Assembly (NCBI RefSeq): GCF_900187225.1
Contig: NZ_LT906436.1
Location: 868,001-932,000 of the forward strand
Direction: 5' to 3'
Origin: Listeria monocytogenes
Lineage (GTDB): Bacteria > Bacillota > Bacilli > Lactobacillales > Listeriaceae
DNA length: 64,000 nt
The notes under the pieces were generated by a model, which ran no database searches, was not told the origin of the DNA, and saw only the letters and a program-made list of their open reading frames with translations. The translations under genes were made by a program, and so were the position numbers. Positions 17,724 through 24,594 of this stretch are shown piece after piece; the first letter of the stretch is position 1, and each line of letters starts with the position of its first letter.

Positions 17724-17765
17724 AAAAGCTGGAAATTGTTTTCGGACGATTTTCAGCTTTTTTTT
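17724..17765 (+). terminator. terminator of the sugar operon
   Basis: AAAAAGCTGGAAAT pairs with ATTTTCAGCTTTTT, followed by more T residues, right after the mutase stop. Confidence 0.88.
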
Positions 17766-17870
17766 AAAAGATTTATCTATAAAAATCGCTGAAAAACCCG
17801 GATAAGCGTACATTTAAAAAGAATTAAGTTTTTTTATTCGATAATAGCAAGGAAAGATAAGCTTTTGACG

Positions 17871-17899
17871 TTGAAAAGAAATAGTTAGTGTGTTATGAT
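17871..17899 (+). promoter_or_regulatory. promoter of the RNA helicase gene
   Basis: TTGAAA (17871-17876), 17 bases, then TATGAT (17894-17899) with an upstream TG (extended -10). Confidence 0.65.
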
Positions 17900-17915
17900 G
17901 ATAGATGGAAGTTTA

Positions 17916-17957
17916 TTAGGTTTATATTTAGCCTAGTGATTAATGAGGGCTTTTTTA
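17916..17957 (+). promoter_or_regulatory. possible transcription attenuator in the helicase leader
   Basis: AGCCT (17930-17934) can pair with AGGGCT (17946-17951), followed by a T-run: a short terminator. An upstream TAGG (17917-17920) can pair with CCTA (17932-17935), which excludes the terminator. The stems are short, so this is tentative. Confidence 0.35.
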
Positions 17958-18183
17958 TTTGATGCGTTAGAACTGCTATAATGGCAGAGAAAATTTCTGA
18001 TGCCGTGAATCATTTTGCTTGGTGCGCCCAGGCTTTTCTATTGCAGAAAAATGAAAATGAAAGATAGCAGTTTTCATAAAAACAACTGCAAATGAACAGA
18101 CAAACAATCGTAATAAGCGTATTGTGATGAATTATAAAAGTAGCTCTCCTACCAAACTTTAAACAGGTAAAGGAGAAATGACA

Positions 18184-19746
18184 TTGACAAAATTTTCGGA
18201 GTTCGGACTGGACGAAAAAATTGTAAAATCAGTAAATCGGATGGGGTTTGAAGAAGCAACACCAATCCAAGAAAAGACAATTCCACTAGGATTAGAAGGT
18301 AAAGACTTAATCGGGCAAGCACAAACAGGTACTGGTAAAACAGCCGCTTTTGGTCTTCCAATGATTCACAAAATTGACCAAAAGAGTAACAACGTACAAG
18401 CTTTAATTATTGCTCCAACACGTGAACTTGCAATCCAAGTTTCAGAAGAGCTTTATAAACTTAGCTATGATAAACATGTACGTGTGCTAGCGGTTTACGG
18501 TGGTAGTGATATTAGCCGTCAAATCCGTTCACTTAAGAAAAACCCACAAATCGTAGTTGGTACGCCAGGACGTATTTTGGATCATATTAACCGTCGCACA
18601 CTGAAACTAGATCACGTGGAAACACTTGTACTAGATGAAGCAGACGAAATGCTAAACATGGGCTTCATTGATGATATCGAAACTATTCTAAAAGAAGTAC
18701 CAGCAGAACGTCAAACTTTACTATTTTCTGCAACAATGCCTGATCCAATTCGCCGTATCGGTGAACGTTTCATGCATAGCCCAGAACTTATTCGTATTAA
18801 AGCAAAAGAAATGACTGCACTATTAATCGAACAATTCTTCGTAAAAGTGCATGAAAAAGAAAAATTTGACGTATTATCTCGTTTATTAGATGTTCAAGCA
18901 CCAGAATTAGCAATTGTTTTTGGTCGTACAAAACGTCGTGTAGACGAACTATCTCGCGCGCTTGATATGCGTGGTTACGTGGCTGAAGGTATCCACGGTG
19001 ACTTAACGCAAGCAAAACGTATGAGCGTACTACGCAAATTTAAAGAAGGAAAAATTGATGTTCTAGTTGCAACAGACGTAGCAGCACGCGGACTTGATAT
19101 TTCCGGTGTAACACATGTATATAACTATGATATTCCACAAGATCCAGAAAGCTATGTTCACCGTATTGGTCGTACTGGTCGTGCTGGTAAAGAAGGTATG
19201 GCGATTACATTCGTACAACCTCGTGAAATGGGTTATTTACGTATTGTGGAAGAAACTACGAAAAAACGTATGCAACCACTTCAAGCTCCTACATGGGACG
19301 AAGCATTTGCAGGCCAATTACGCGTAGCAACTGAAAAAATTCAAGAAGCAATTACAGAAGAAAACTTAGCTGACTACAAAACGTTTGCTAACGAACTTCT
19401 TGAAAAATACGATGCAACTGACATCGCAGCAGCAATGCTTAAAATGTTAGCGAAAGAACCAGATAAAACTCCTGTCCATATTACTGAAGAGCGTCCATTA
19501 CCATCCCGTGGTGGCGGTGGCTACAAAGGTAAAAATGGTAAAGGCGGCAAAGGTGGCGGCTATCGCGGCGGAAGCGGCAAAGGCGGAAGCTACCGTGATC
19601 GTAACAACAGCGGTAAAGGTCGTCGTAGCGGCGGCGGTTCCGGTGGTGGAAGCGGCTCTGGCGGTGGCGGCAATCGTGATCGTCGTGGCGGCGGAGAACA
19701 ACGCAGCGGCGGCAACAAAGGCAACTACTCACAAAAATCTAAATAA
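18184..19746 (+). CDS. cshA: DEAD-box RNA helicase, CshA type
   Basis: This ATP-dependent RNA helicase of 520 residues probably acts in mRNA turnover, ribosome assembly and cold adaptation. The Q motif ([14 protein letters not shown]), [24 protein letters not shown], and [10 protein letters not shown] are all present. From about residue 445 a Gly/Arg/Lys/Ser-rich tail resembles RGG RNA-binding regions. The TTG start is preferred over the ATG at 18178 because AGGAG lies only 2 bases before that ATG but 8 before the TTG. It is monocistronic, with a strong terminator and a long 5' leader. Confidence 0.93.
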   Translation: MTKFSEFGLDEKIVKSVNRMGFEEATPIQEKTIPLGLEGKDLIGQAQTGTGKTAAFGLPMIHKIDQKSNNVQALIIAPTRELAIQVSEELYKLSYDKHVRVLAVYGGSDISRQIRSLKKNPQIVVGTPGRILDHINRRTLKLDHVETLVLDEADEMLNMGFIDDIETILKEVPAERQTLLFSATMPDPIRRIGERFMHSPELIRIKAKEMTALLIEQFFVKVHEKEKFDVLSRLLDVQAPELAIVFGRTKRRVDELSRALDMRGYVAEGIHGDLTQAKRMSVLRKFKEGKIDVLVATDVAARGLDISGVTHVYNYDIPQDPESYVHRIGRTGRAGKEGMAITFVQPREMGYLRIVEETTKKRMQPLQAPTWDEAFAGQLRVATEKIQEAITEENLADYKTFANELLEKYDATDIAAAMLKMLAKEPDKTPVHITEERPLPSRGGGGYKGKNGKGGKGGGYRGGSGKGGSYRDRNNSGKGRRSGGGSGGGSGSGGGGNRDRRGGGEQRSGGNKGNYSQKSK

Positions 19747-19774
19747 GATTATTAGACAAATAGTTACCATATAG

Positions 19775-19823
19775 ATAGACTGTAGATAAAGAAGATTTTA
19801 ACTTTATCTACAGTCTATTTTTT
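19775..19823 (+). terminator. terminator of cshA
   Basis: ATAGACTGTAGATAAAG pairs perfectly with CTTTATCTACAGTCTAT, followed by T-rich sequence. It is one of the strongest stems in the window. Confidence 0.92.
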
Positions 19824-19875
19824 ATAAATGCTAGTGATTAAACGATTTCATTGATACGGGAGTGTGGTGCTAGTT

Positions 19876-20052
19876 ATGAAGATAAATAAAATTATCGAAT
19901 ATATTGTAGTAGCAATCATCGTTTTGGGGTGGACTTACTTCATTGTCATTAAAGAAATTCTCCCTAAAAATATAGGATTTATTTCATTAGTAATTCTATC
20001 AATAGTTCTTTATTTTGTAGGGAAATGGTTGAATGGAAAACATAGCACATAA
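19876..20052 (+). CDS. small membrane protein (58 aa)
   Basis: I do not recognise a function. Two predicted transmembrane helices (IIEYIVVAIIVLGWTYFIVI and IGFISLVILSIVLYFVGKWL) make up most of the chain, with a short hydrophilic tail GKHST. GGGAG lies 13 bases before the ATG; GTG codons at 19864 and 19867 are alternative starts. A terminator follows the stop directly, so this is a one-gene unit, probably inserted as a hairpin in the membrane. Confidence 0.65.
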   Translation: MKINKIIEYIVVAIIVLGWTYFIVIKEILPKNIGFISLVILSIVLYFVGKWLNGKHST

Positions 20053-20053
20053 A

Positions 20054-20086
20054 AAAAACGGCTATACTCTAAGTAGCCGTTTTTTT
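20054..20086 (+). terminator. intrinsic terminator
   Basis: AAAAAACGGCTA, nine-base loop, TAGCCGTTTTTTT. It separates the small membrane protein from the preQ1 leader. Confidence 0.9.
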
Positions 20087-20101
20087 ATGTGCAATAAGTC
20101 A

Positions 20102-20130
20102 TTTACATTAACTTCCAAATATGAGAAAAT
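20102..20130 (+). promoter_or_regulatory. probable promoter of queT
   Basis: TTTACA (20102-20107), 17 bases, then GAAAAT (20125-20130). The -10 is weak, but transcription would start just before the riboswitch. Confidence 0.4.
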
Positions 20131-20151
20131 AGCATGTTGGCAAAATTGCCA

Positions 20152-20194
20152 CACGTGGTTCATTCATACCATCCCACGTAAAAAAACTAGGAGG
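20152..20194 (+). promoter_or_regulatory. preQ1-I riboswitch
   Basis: The P1 stem CACGTGG/CCCACGT encloses the GGTTC...ACCATCC loop and is followed by the A-rich AAAAAAACTA tail, which runs straight into the GGAGG ribosome site. This is the compact preQ1-I pseudoknot layout; ligand binding would draw the tail into the fold and hide the Shine-Dalgarno site. Its place before a QueT-family transporter supports the call. Confidence 0.8.
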
Positions 20195-20201
20195 AAAAAT
20201 A

Positions 20202-20690
20202 ATGAAAATGAAAATTTTGACGGTGAATGCAATTATCGCTGCACTGTATGTAGTGCTCGGAATGATTGTCGCGCCCATTGGGTTTATGGCATTACAATTT
20301 AGAATACCAGAAATCTTTAACCACCTAATCGTTTTTAATAAAAAATACTTTTGGGGTATTATCGTAGGCGTTTTTATTACGAATTTGTTCTTTTCCGGAT
20401 TGGGTTGGATTGATTTAGTTTTTGGCGTAGCACAATCGGCTATCTCGCTTTTACTAATGATTGGCATTTCTAAATACGTTAAAGGAATTATTCCGCGGAT
20501 GATTATTAATACGATTCTCTTCTCTGTAACGATGGCAATTATCGCATGGGAGCTAGTAATCGTTTTTGACTTACCTTTCCTAATTACTTGGGCAACAACA
20601 GCTGCAAGTGAATTCATTGTGATGGGCGTCGGGATTCCGCTAATGTATCTATTAAATAAACGGTTGAATTTCCGTAAAATGATTGATTAA
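20202..20690 (+). CDS. queT: queuosine precursor transporter QueT
   Basis: This 162-residue membrane protein with about five to six predicted helices matches the QueT family, the substrate-binding S component of an ECF transporter for queuosine precursors such as preQ1. Typical features are the N-terminal NAIIAALYVVLGMIVAPIGFM and the QFRIPEIF segment. The ATG is 7 bases after the GGAGG that forms the end of the preQ1 riboswitch, so translation should fall when preQ1 is plentiful. No other ECF component is nearby; the shared energising module is elsewhere. Confidence 0.92.
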   Translation: MKMKILTVNAIIAALYVVLGMIVAPIGFMALQFRIPEIFNHLIVFNKKYFWGIIVGVFITNLFFSGLGWIDLVFGVAQSAISLLLMIGISKYVKGIIPRMIINTILFSVTMAIIAWELVIVFDLPFLITWATTAASEFIVMGVGIPLMYLLNKRLNFRKMID

Positions 20691-20695
20691 ATAAG

Positions 20696-20728
20696 AGAGT
20701 CTAAGGGAACTTAGGCTCTTTTTATTTT
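20696..20728. terminator. bidirectional terminator
   Basis: AGAGTCTAAG-GGAA-CTTAGGCTCT forms a 10-bp stem with one wobble, followed by TTTTATTTTT. It serves queT and the convergent TetR gene, whose stop (20722) lies within the T-tract. Confidence 0.85.
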
Positions 20729-21279
20729 TGTAAAAAGCGAGCTGCCTCCTGTATCAATTCAACTAATTGACCATTCGTATAGTCTTTATTCGATTGCTGA
20801 ATTTCTGCCGCTAAACTTAAAATCATTCTAGCAAAACAATTAGGAATAAAGTTACTATCTGAAAAGGAAATTTCTTTTAACAAACTAATTCGAAGTATTT
20901 CTCCAGATACCACATCTAAAAAAATATTTTCAGCGCGGCTCCAAAAAATTGCTTGAAATAAAAGCGGGTTTTTTTGGATGGAGCGGAGGATTAAGCGTTG
21001 GATATTTTCTTTTGTTAAAATAATTTGGTCGAATTCCAAAGAGAAGTATTGCATGGTTCGTAAAATCTGGACTTCAATAATTTGAATAATCTCTTCATGA
21101 TGACGGTAAAAAGTGGCTCGTGATATTTGGGCTTGTTCACATAAATCTTTTATTGATATTGATTCAAAAGTTCTACCTTCCAGATAAAACCTCTCCAAAA
21201 CCGTATATAGTTTGGTTTGTGTTTTTTGTGTACGTAGATCAACATTCAACGGTTGATGAACTTTTATATAGTTATTCAT
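20722..21279 (-). CDS. TetR-family regulator
   Basis: This 185-residue regulator has an N-terminal helix-turn-helix around residues 38-65 (ISIKDLCEQAQISRATFYRHHEEI), then a helical domain. The DNA-binding part starts later than usual because of an N-terminal extension of about 20 residues. It is divergent from the amidohydrolase gene and the two share a short region with a GATACA/TGTATC inverted repeat, so it probably controls that operon as well as itself. The inducer is unknown. Confidence 0.88.
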   Translation of the reverse strand: MNNYIKVHQPLNVDLRTQKTQTKLYTVLERFYLEGRTFESISIKDLCEQAQISRATFYRHHEEIIQIIEVQILRTMQYFSLEFDQIILTKENIQRLILRSIQKNPLLFQAIFWSRAENIFLDVVSGEILRISLLKEISFSDSNFIPNCFARMILSLAAEIQQSNKDYTNGQLVELIQEAARFLQK

Positions 21280-21297
21280 AAAAACTCTCCTTTTTAT

Positions 21298-21322
21298 GAT
21301 ACATAATTGTTATTAGTGTATC
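21298..21322. promoter_or_regulatory. probable TetR operator
   Basis: The inverted repeat GATACA (21298-21303) and TGTATC (21317-21322), 13 bases apart, lies between the divergent TetR and amidohydrolase genes. Confidence 0.5.
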
Positions 21323-21381
21323 GAAATGTGGCTATTTTAGCAACTCAAAAAGGGGTATTGTTTACTTAAGGAGGAATGAAC

Positions 21382-22380
21382 ATGAAAATTATAACAATAG
21401 AAGAACATTTTGAATCCGAAGTAATTACGAATGAAATCAATAAAGTCACTGGAAATTTAGTAAGTGGACAGGTTAGTCCGGAAATGTTTCAGTATATGCA
21501 AAAGGAACTTCCATCAGCGGCGGAAATGCAAGATACGGAAAAACGATTAGGCTTTATGGACCAACATGGTATTGATATGCAAGTACTCTCTTATGGAAAT
21601 AGTTCTCCGCAAAACTTAGATCCAAAAATTTCGGTATCTCTGTGTAAGCGAGCAAATGATGAACTAGCGAAGGTGATTCAACAAAATCCTACGCGATTTT
21701 CCGGTTTTGCTGTCTTACCAGTAGGCTCACCAGAAGATGCTGCTATTGAATTAAAAAGAGCCGTAGAAGAACTAGGTTTCAAAGGCGCACTTGTGAAAGG
21801 GCAGTTTGAAAATAAATATTTTGATAATAGCTTTTATTATCCGATTTTCGAAATGGCAGAAAAACTAGATGTACCGATTTCGTTCCATCCATCGTTTATC
21901 CCAGAAACTATTACAGAACAATATTTTGCCAGTGATGCTTGGTCTGATGTAGTCACGGGGGTATTTTCATCTGCTGGTTTTGGCTGGCATATGGATGTGG
22001 GTATTCAAGTCGTGCGGATGATTCTTTCGGGTGTTTTTGATAAATTACCAAATTTAAAAATCATTACAGGGCATTTAGGTGAAATGGTGCCAATGTTTTT
22101 AGAAAGAATGGACGATACACTCGGTCACTGGACAACGCTTGAACGCAAAATTTCTGATTATTACCGGACAAATGTGTACATTACACCAAGTGGTTTATTA
22201 TATCGAAACGAATGGAAATTTTTATTAAATGAATTAGATGAAAATCATCTCATTTATGCGCTAGATTATCCTTTTGTAAAACCAGAAAATGCTGGAACTT
22301 TCCTAGATATGCTTGATTTAGCGGATGAAGTGAAAGCAAAAATTGCTCATAAAAACGCAGAGAAATTATTACATTTATAA
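21382..22380 (+). CDS. amidohydrolase family 2 enzyme (decarboxylase-like)
   Basis: This TIM-barrel metal-dependent hydrolase of 332 residues belongs to the amidohydrolase-2 group, which includes gamma-resorcylate and ACMS decarboxylases. Visible landmarks are the N-terminal ITIEEHFES (E-x-H in place of H-x-H), SFHPSF near 172, ITGHLGEM near 232 and a late ALDYPF with the metal Asp. The ATG at 21382 is 7 bases from GGAGG, whereas the ATG at 21376 abuts it. A DUF2316 gene follows 15 bases later. Substrate is likely an aromatic carboxylic acid, by inference. Confidence 0.85.
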   Translation: MKIITIEEHFESEVITNEINKVTGNLVSGQVSPEMFQYMQKELPSAAEMQDTEKRLGFMDQHGIDMQVLSYGNSSPQNLDPKISVSLCKRANDELAKVIQQNPTRFSGFAVLPVGSPEDAAIELKRAVEELGFKGALVKGQFENKYFDNSFYYPIFEMAEKLDVPISFHPSFIPETITEQYFASDAWSDVVTGVFSSAGFGWHMDVGIQVVRMILSGVFDKLPNLKIITGHLGEMVPMFLERMDDTLGHWTTLERKISDYYRTNVYITPSGLLYRNEWKFLLNELDENHLIYALDYPFVKPENAGTFLDMLDLADEVKAKIAHKNAEKLLHL

Positions 22381-22395
22381 AAGGTGGAATTCAAA

Positions 22396-22707
22396 ATGAC
22401 TTTATCAAAAGAACAAATCAAAGCAACGAAAAGTGAATTTGCGGAGAATTTGGCGCTTGCGGATTTAACGATTGTCGAAGTAGCAAAAGAACTAAATACA
22501 AGCCAAGTAAAAATAGAACGGATTTTTAATCTAAAGCAACGTTCTTTAAATGATGGTTGGATTTTGCGGAATTACTTACTTAGAAAGGTTACGGAAGTAG
22601 GGAAGACACCAGTTCCGTTTACAGCGCTCAGTGGGGATTATCATGGATATTGGTTTTTAGATGGAGAAGAAATTGATTCAGGGATATTAAGTAAAGGAAA
22701 TCATTAA
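22396..22707 (+). CDS. DUF2316 family protein (103 aa)
   Basis: This small soluble protein matches DUF2316, whose role is unknown. The N-terminal half looks like a helix-turn-helix (LALADLTIVEVAKELNTSQVKIERIF, about residues 20-45), and the C-terminal half is a short beta-rich segment ending in GYWFLDGEEIDSG. It may be a DNA-binding accessory to the amidohydrolase gene just upstream, with which it shares an operon and a terminator. The ATG at 22396 follows AAGGTGG. Confidence 0.78.
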   Translation: MTLSKEQIKATKSEFAENLALADLTIVEVAKELNTSQVKIERIFNLKQRSLNDGWILRNYLLRKVTEVGKTPVPFTALSGDYHGYWFLDGEEIDSGILSKGNH

Positions 22708-22736
22708 AAATAGCCACCCAAGAGGTGGTTATTTTT
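22707..22736. terminator. bidirectional terminator
   Basis: AAAATAGCCACC-CAAGA-GGTGGTTATTTTT, between the convergent DUF2316 and HxlR genes. Confidence 0.85.
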
Positions 22737-22739
22737 CTA

Positions 22740-23096
22740 TTAATCTCGTTTCAACAAAACAATATCCTCATTCTTCGTCAGCAATAAATCTACATGATTC
22801 TCGCCCCATAAGCAAAGTTTGTTCAAAATCTCCGACAACGATTCGCCGTATTCGCTCAAAGAATACTCCACTTTTGGTGGAATTTGCTCGTAAACTTTAC
22901 GGATAATAACGCCGGATTTTTCGAGCTCGCGCAATTGTTGTGTGAGCATTTTTTGTGTGATGTTGGGGATGAGTCGTTTTAATTCGCCAGTTCGTTTTTT
23001 GCCTTCGCGTAAATGGCAAAGGATGACTGGTTTCCATTTGCCGCCAATAACTTCTAGTGTAGCTTCGACGCCGATATTATATACTTTAGTCATCAA
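22740..23096 (-). CDS. HxlR-family transcriptional regulator
   Basis: This 118-residue winged-helix regulator is of the HxlR type. The typical motif GGKWKPVILCHLREGKKRTGELKRLIPNITQKMLTQQLRELE spans about residues 18-60, quoted here as GGKWKPVILCHL followed by TQKMLTQQLREL. A cysteine at residue 28 and another near 91 could sense electrophiles or oxidants, as in related regulators. It is divergent from an MFS transporter 125 bases away and probably controls it. The leader between them has AT-rich repeats with GTAC and GTAT half-sites. Confidence 0.9.
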   Translation of the reverse strand: MMTKVYNIGVEATLEVIGGKWKPVILCHLREGKKRTGELKRLIPNITQKMLTQQLRELEKSGVIIRKVYEQIPPKVEYSLSEYGESLSEILNKLCLWGENHVDLLLTKNEDIVLLKRD

Positions 23097-23220
23097 AATC
23101 CTCCTATAGGCACTTTTTAGTATCTATATGACTTTTAAGTACCTTCTTGTTATTCTGTACGGTATATAAGATACTGTATAACAGAACGAAACAATTTGCA
23201 ATTTTTTAGGGGGAAACAAT

Positions 23221-24387
23221 GTGGATATGAAAAAAGTGAATCCTAATTTGACACTTTTAGCGCTAGCAATTAGTGCGTTTGGGATTGGTTCAACAGAATT
23301 TATTAGTGTGGGGCTACTTCCACTGATTTCTTCTAGTATGGGTGTGTCGATTAGCACGGCTGGTTTGACAGTATCGATTTATGCGCTTGGTGTAATGGTC
23401 GGAGCGCCGGTTTTAACAACCGTGACGGCGAAGATGAATCGTAAAAATCTGTTATTATTAGTAATGCTCGTGTTTCTAATAGGTAATCTTGTCTCTGCAT
23501 TTGCTGTAAGTTTTGGAATGCTCCTTACTGGGCGCGTAGTTGCGGCCTTTGCGCACGGGGTGTTTATGTCGATTGCTTCTGTTATCGCAGCCGATGTGGT
23601 TCATCCGAGTAAACGGGCTAGTGCAATTGCGGTGATGTTTACAGGGCTGACTGTGGCGACTGTGACAGGGGTACCACTTGGGACGTTTATCGGTCAACTA
23701 TTTGGCTGGCGGATGTCATTCCTGTTTATTGTTGCGATTGGTGTGATAGCAATTATTGCTAATTTTTTCCTTGTGCCGAAAAACTTATCTAATGGAAAAA
23801 GTATTTCGTTTAAATCGATTGGGCAATTGTTAGTTAATAAAAAAATCGCGAAGGTGTTACTCATGACGGCGTTTGGTTATGGTGGTACTTTTGTGGTTTA
23901 TACGTATTTATCGCCGATGTTTAGCGGAATGGGCTATTCGACAAGTATGATAGTTATTTTACTGATTGCTTATGGTGTGATGGTTGCGATTGGGAATACG
24001 ATTGGTGGGCATTTTGCGAATGAGCGTCCTGCCAAAGCACTTTTCATTATGTTTAGCTTACAAGGTGTGACGTTGTTGTTGCTTCAATTCACTTCAGGAA
24101 ATGCCATTTTAGGTTTAATGACTATTATGCTAATGGGATTTTTCGCGTTTATGAATGTGTCTGGTTTGCAACTTTATGTGGTGCAATTAGCAGAACGGTA
24201 TTTGCCAGAAACGGTTAGCATGGCTTCTGCGCTTAATATTTCTGCGTTTAATATTGGAATCGCACTCGGAGCATTTATCGGTGGATTAGTAACAGAATAT
24301 ATTGGTTTAAGTTATACACCAATTGTTGGATTTTTGATGGTTTTCATCGCAATTATTTTAACTTTCTATATGAAAAAAGATAAATAG
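23221..24387 (+). CDS. MFS efflux transporter, drug:H+ antiporter-1 type
   Basis: This 388-residue major facilitator has twelve predicted helices. It has the DHA1 features of an N-terminal NLTLLALAISAFGIGSTEFISVGLLP and a GRVVAAFAHGVFMS segment, like the YdhP/AraJ group. The GTG start is preferred because AGGGGGA lies 6 bases upstream; an ATG at 23227 is possible. It probably exports a toxic small molecule and is controlled by the divergent HxlR regulator. A short terminator follows. The substrate cannot be read from the sequence. Confidence 0.9.
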   Translation: MDMKKVNPNLTLLALAISAFGIGSTEFISVGLLPLISSSMGVSISTAGLTVSIYALGVMVGAPVLTTVTAKMNRKNLLLLVMLVFLIGNLVSAFAVSFGMLLTGRVVAAFAHGVFMSIASVIAADVVHPSKRASAIAVMFTGLTVATVTGVPLGTFIGQLFGWRMSFLFIVAIGVIAIIANFFLVPKNLSNGKSISFKSIGQLLVNKKIAKVLLMTAFGYGGTFVVYTYLSPMFSGMGYSTSMIVILLIAYGVMVAIGNTIGGHFANERPAKALFIMFSLQGVTLLLLQFTSGNAILGLMTIMLMGFFAFMNVSGLQLYVVQLAERYLPETVSMASALNISAFNIGIALGAFIGGLVTEYIGLSYTPIVGFLMVFIAIILTFYMKKDK

Positions 24388-24397
24388 TTCAAATAAT

Positions 24398-24430
24398 AGG
24401 CCTTTTACAGTGAATGTAGAAGGCTTTTTT
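24398..24430 (+). terminator. terminator of the MFS gene
   Basis: AGGCCTT...AAGGCTTTTTT with a T-run. Confidence 0.75.
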
Positions 24431-24498
24431 GGTGCTTTCAGTAGCTCCGACCTATTCCGGCAAGGTTTTTTTCCAGTTATAGTAAAATGGATAGTTTT

Positions 24499-24540
24499 TT
24501 TGTCCCGACAGGTCTGACAAAAATAGCTATATAGCTTATT
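24499..24540 (+). promoter_or_regulatory. operator-like repeats upstream of the PTS operon
   Basis: Two inverted repeats are adjacent: TTTTTTGTC...GACAAAAA (about 24496-24523) and AATAGCTATATAGCTTATT (24522-24540). They lie 55-100 bases ahead of the PRD-regulator gene and are plausible activator or repressor sites. Confidence 0.45.
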
Positions 24541-24594
24541 GTAAGCCCTATCATGAAAATGATAAATTGAATTTAGAAAGAGGAGTGATACCTG

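Larger units (their letters stand above)
17766..18183 (+). other. long leader region of the RNA helicase gene
   Basis: About 420 bases without a gene. A promoter at 17871-17899 would give a 5' leader near 275 bases. The leader holds an attenuator-like structure at 17916-17957 and a GCAGTT/AACTGC hairpin near 18067-18089. Long structured leaders are common for cold-induced RNA helicase genes. Confidence 0.55.

Noticed and set aside
19481-19774. Overlapping frames on both strands in the Gly-rich part of cshA
   Set aside because: They arise from repetitive GGC/GGT codons; their products are low-complexity Ala, Thr or Arg/His strings without ribosome sites.
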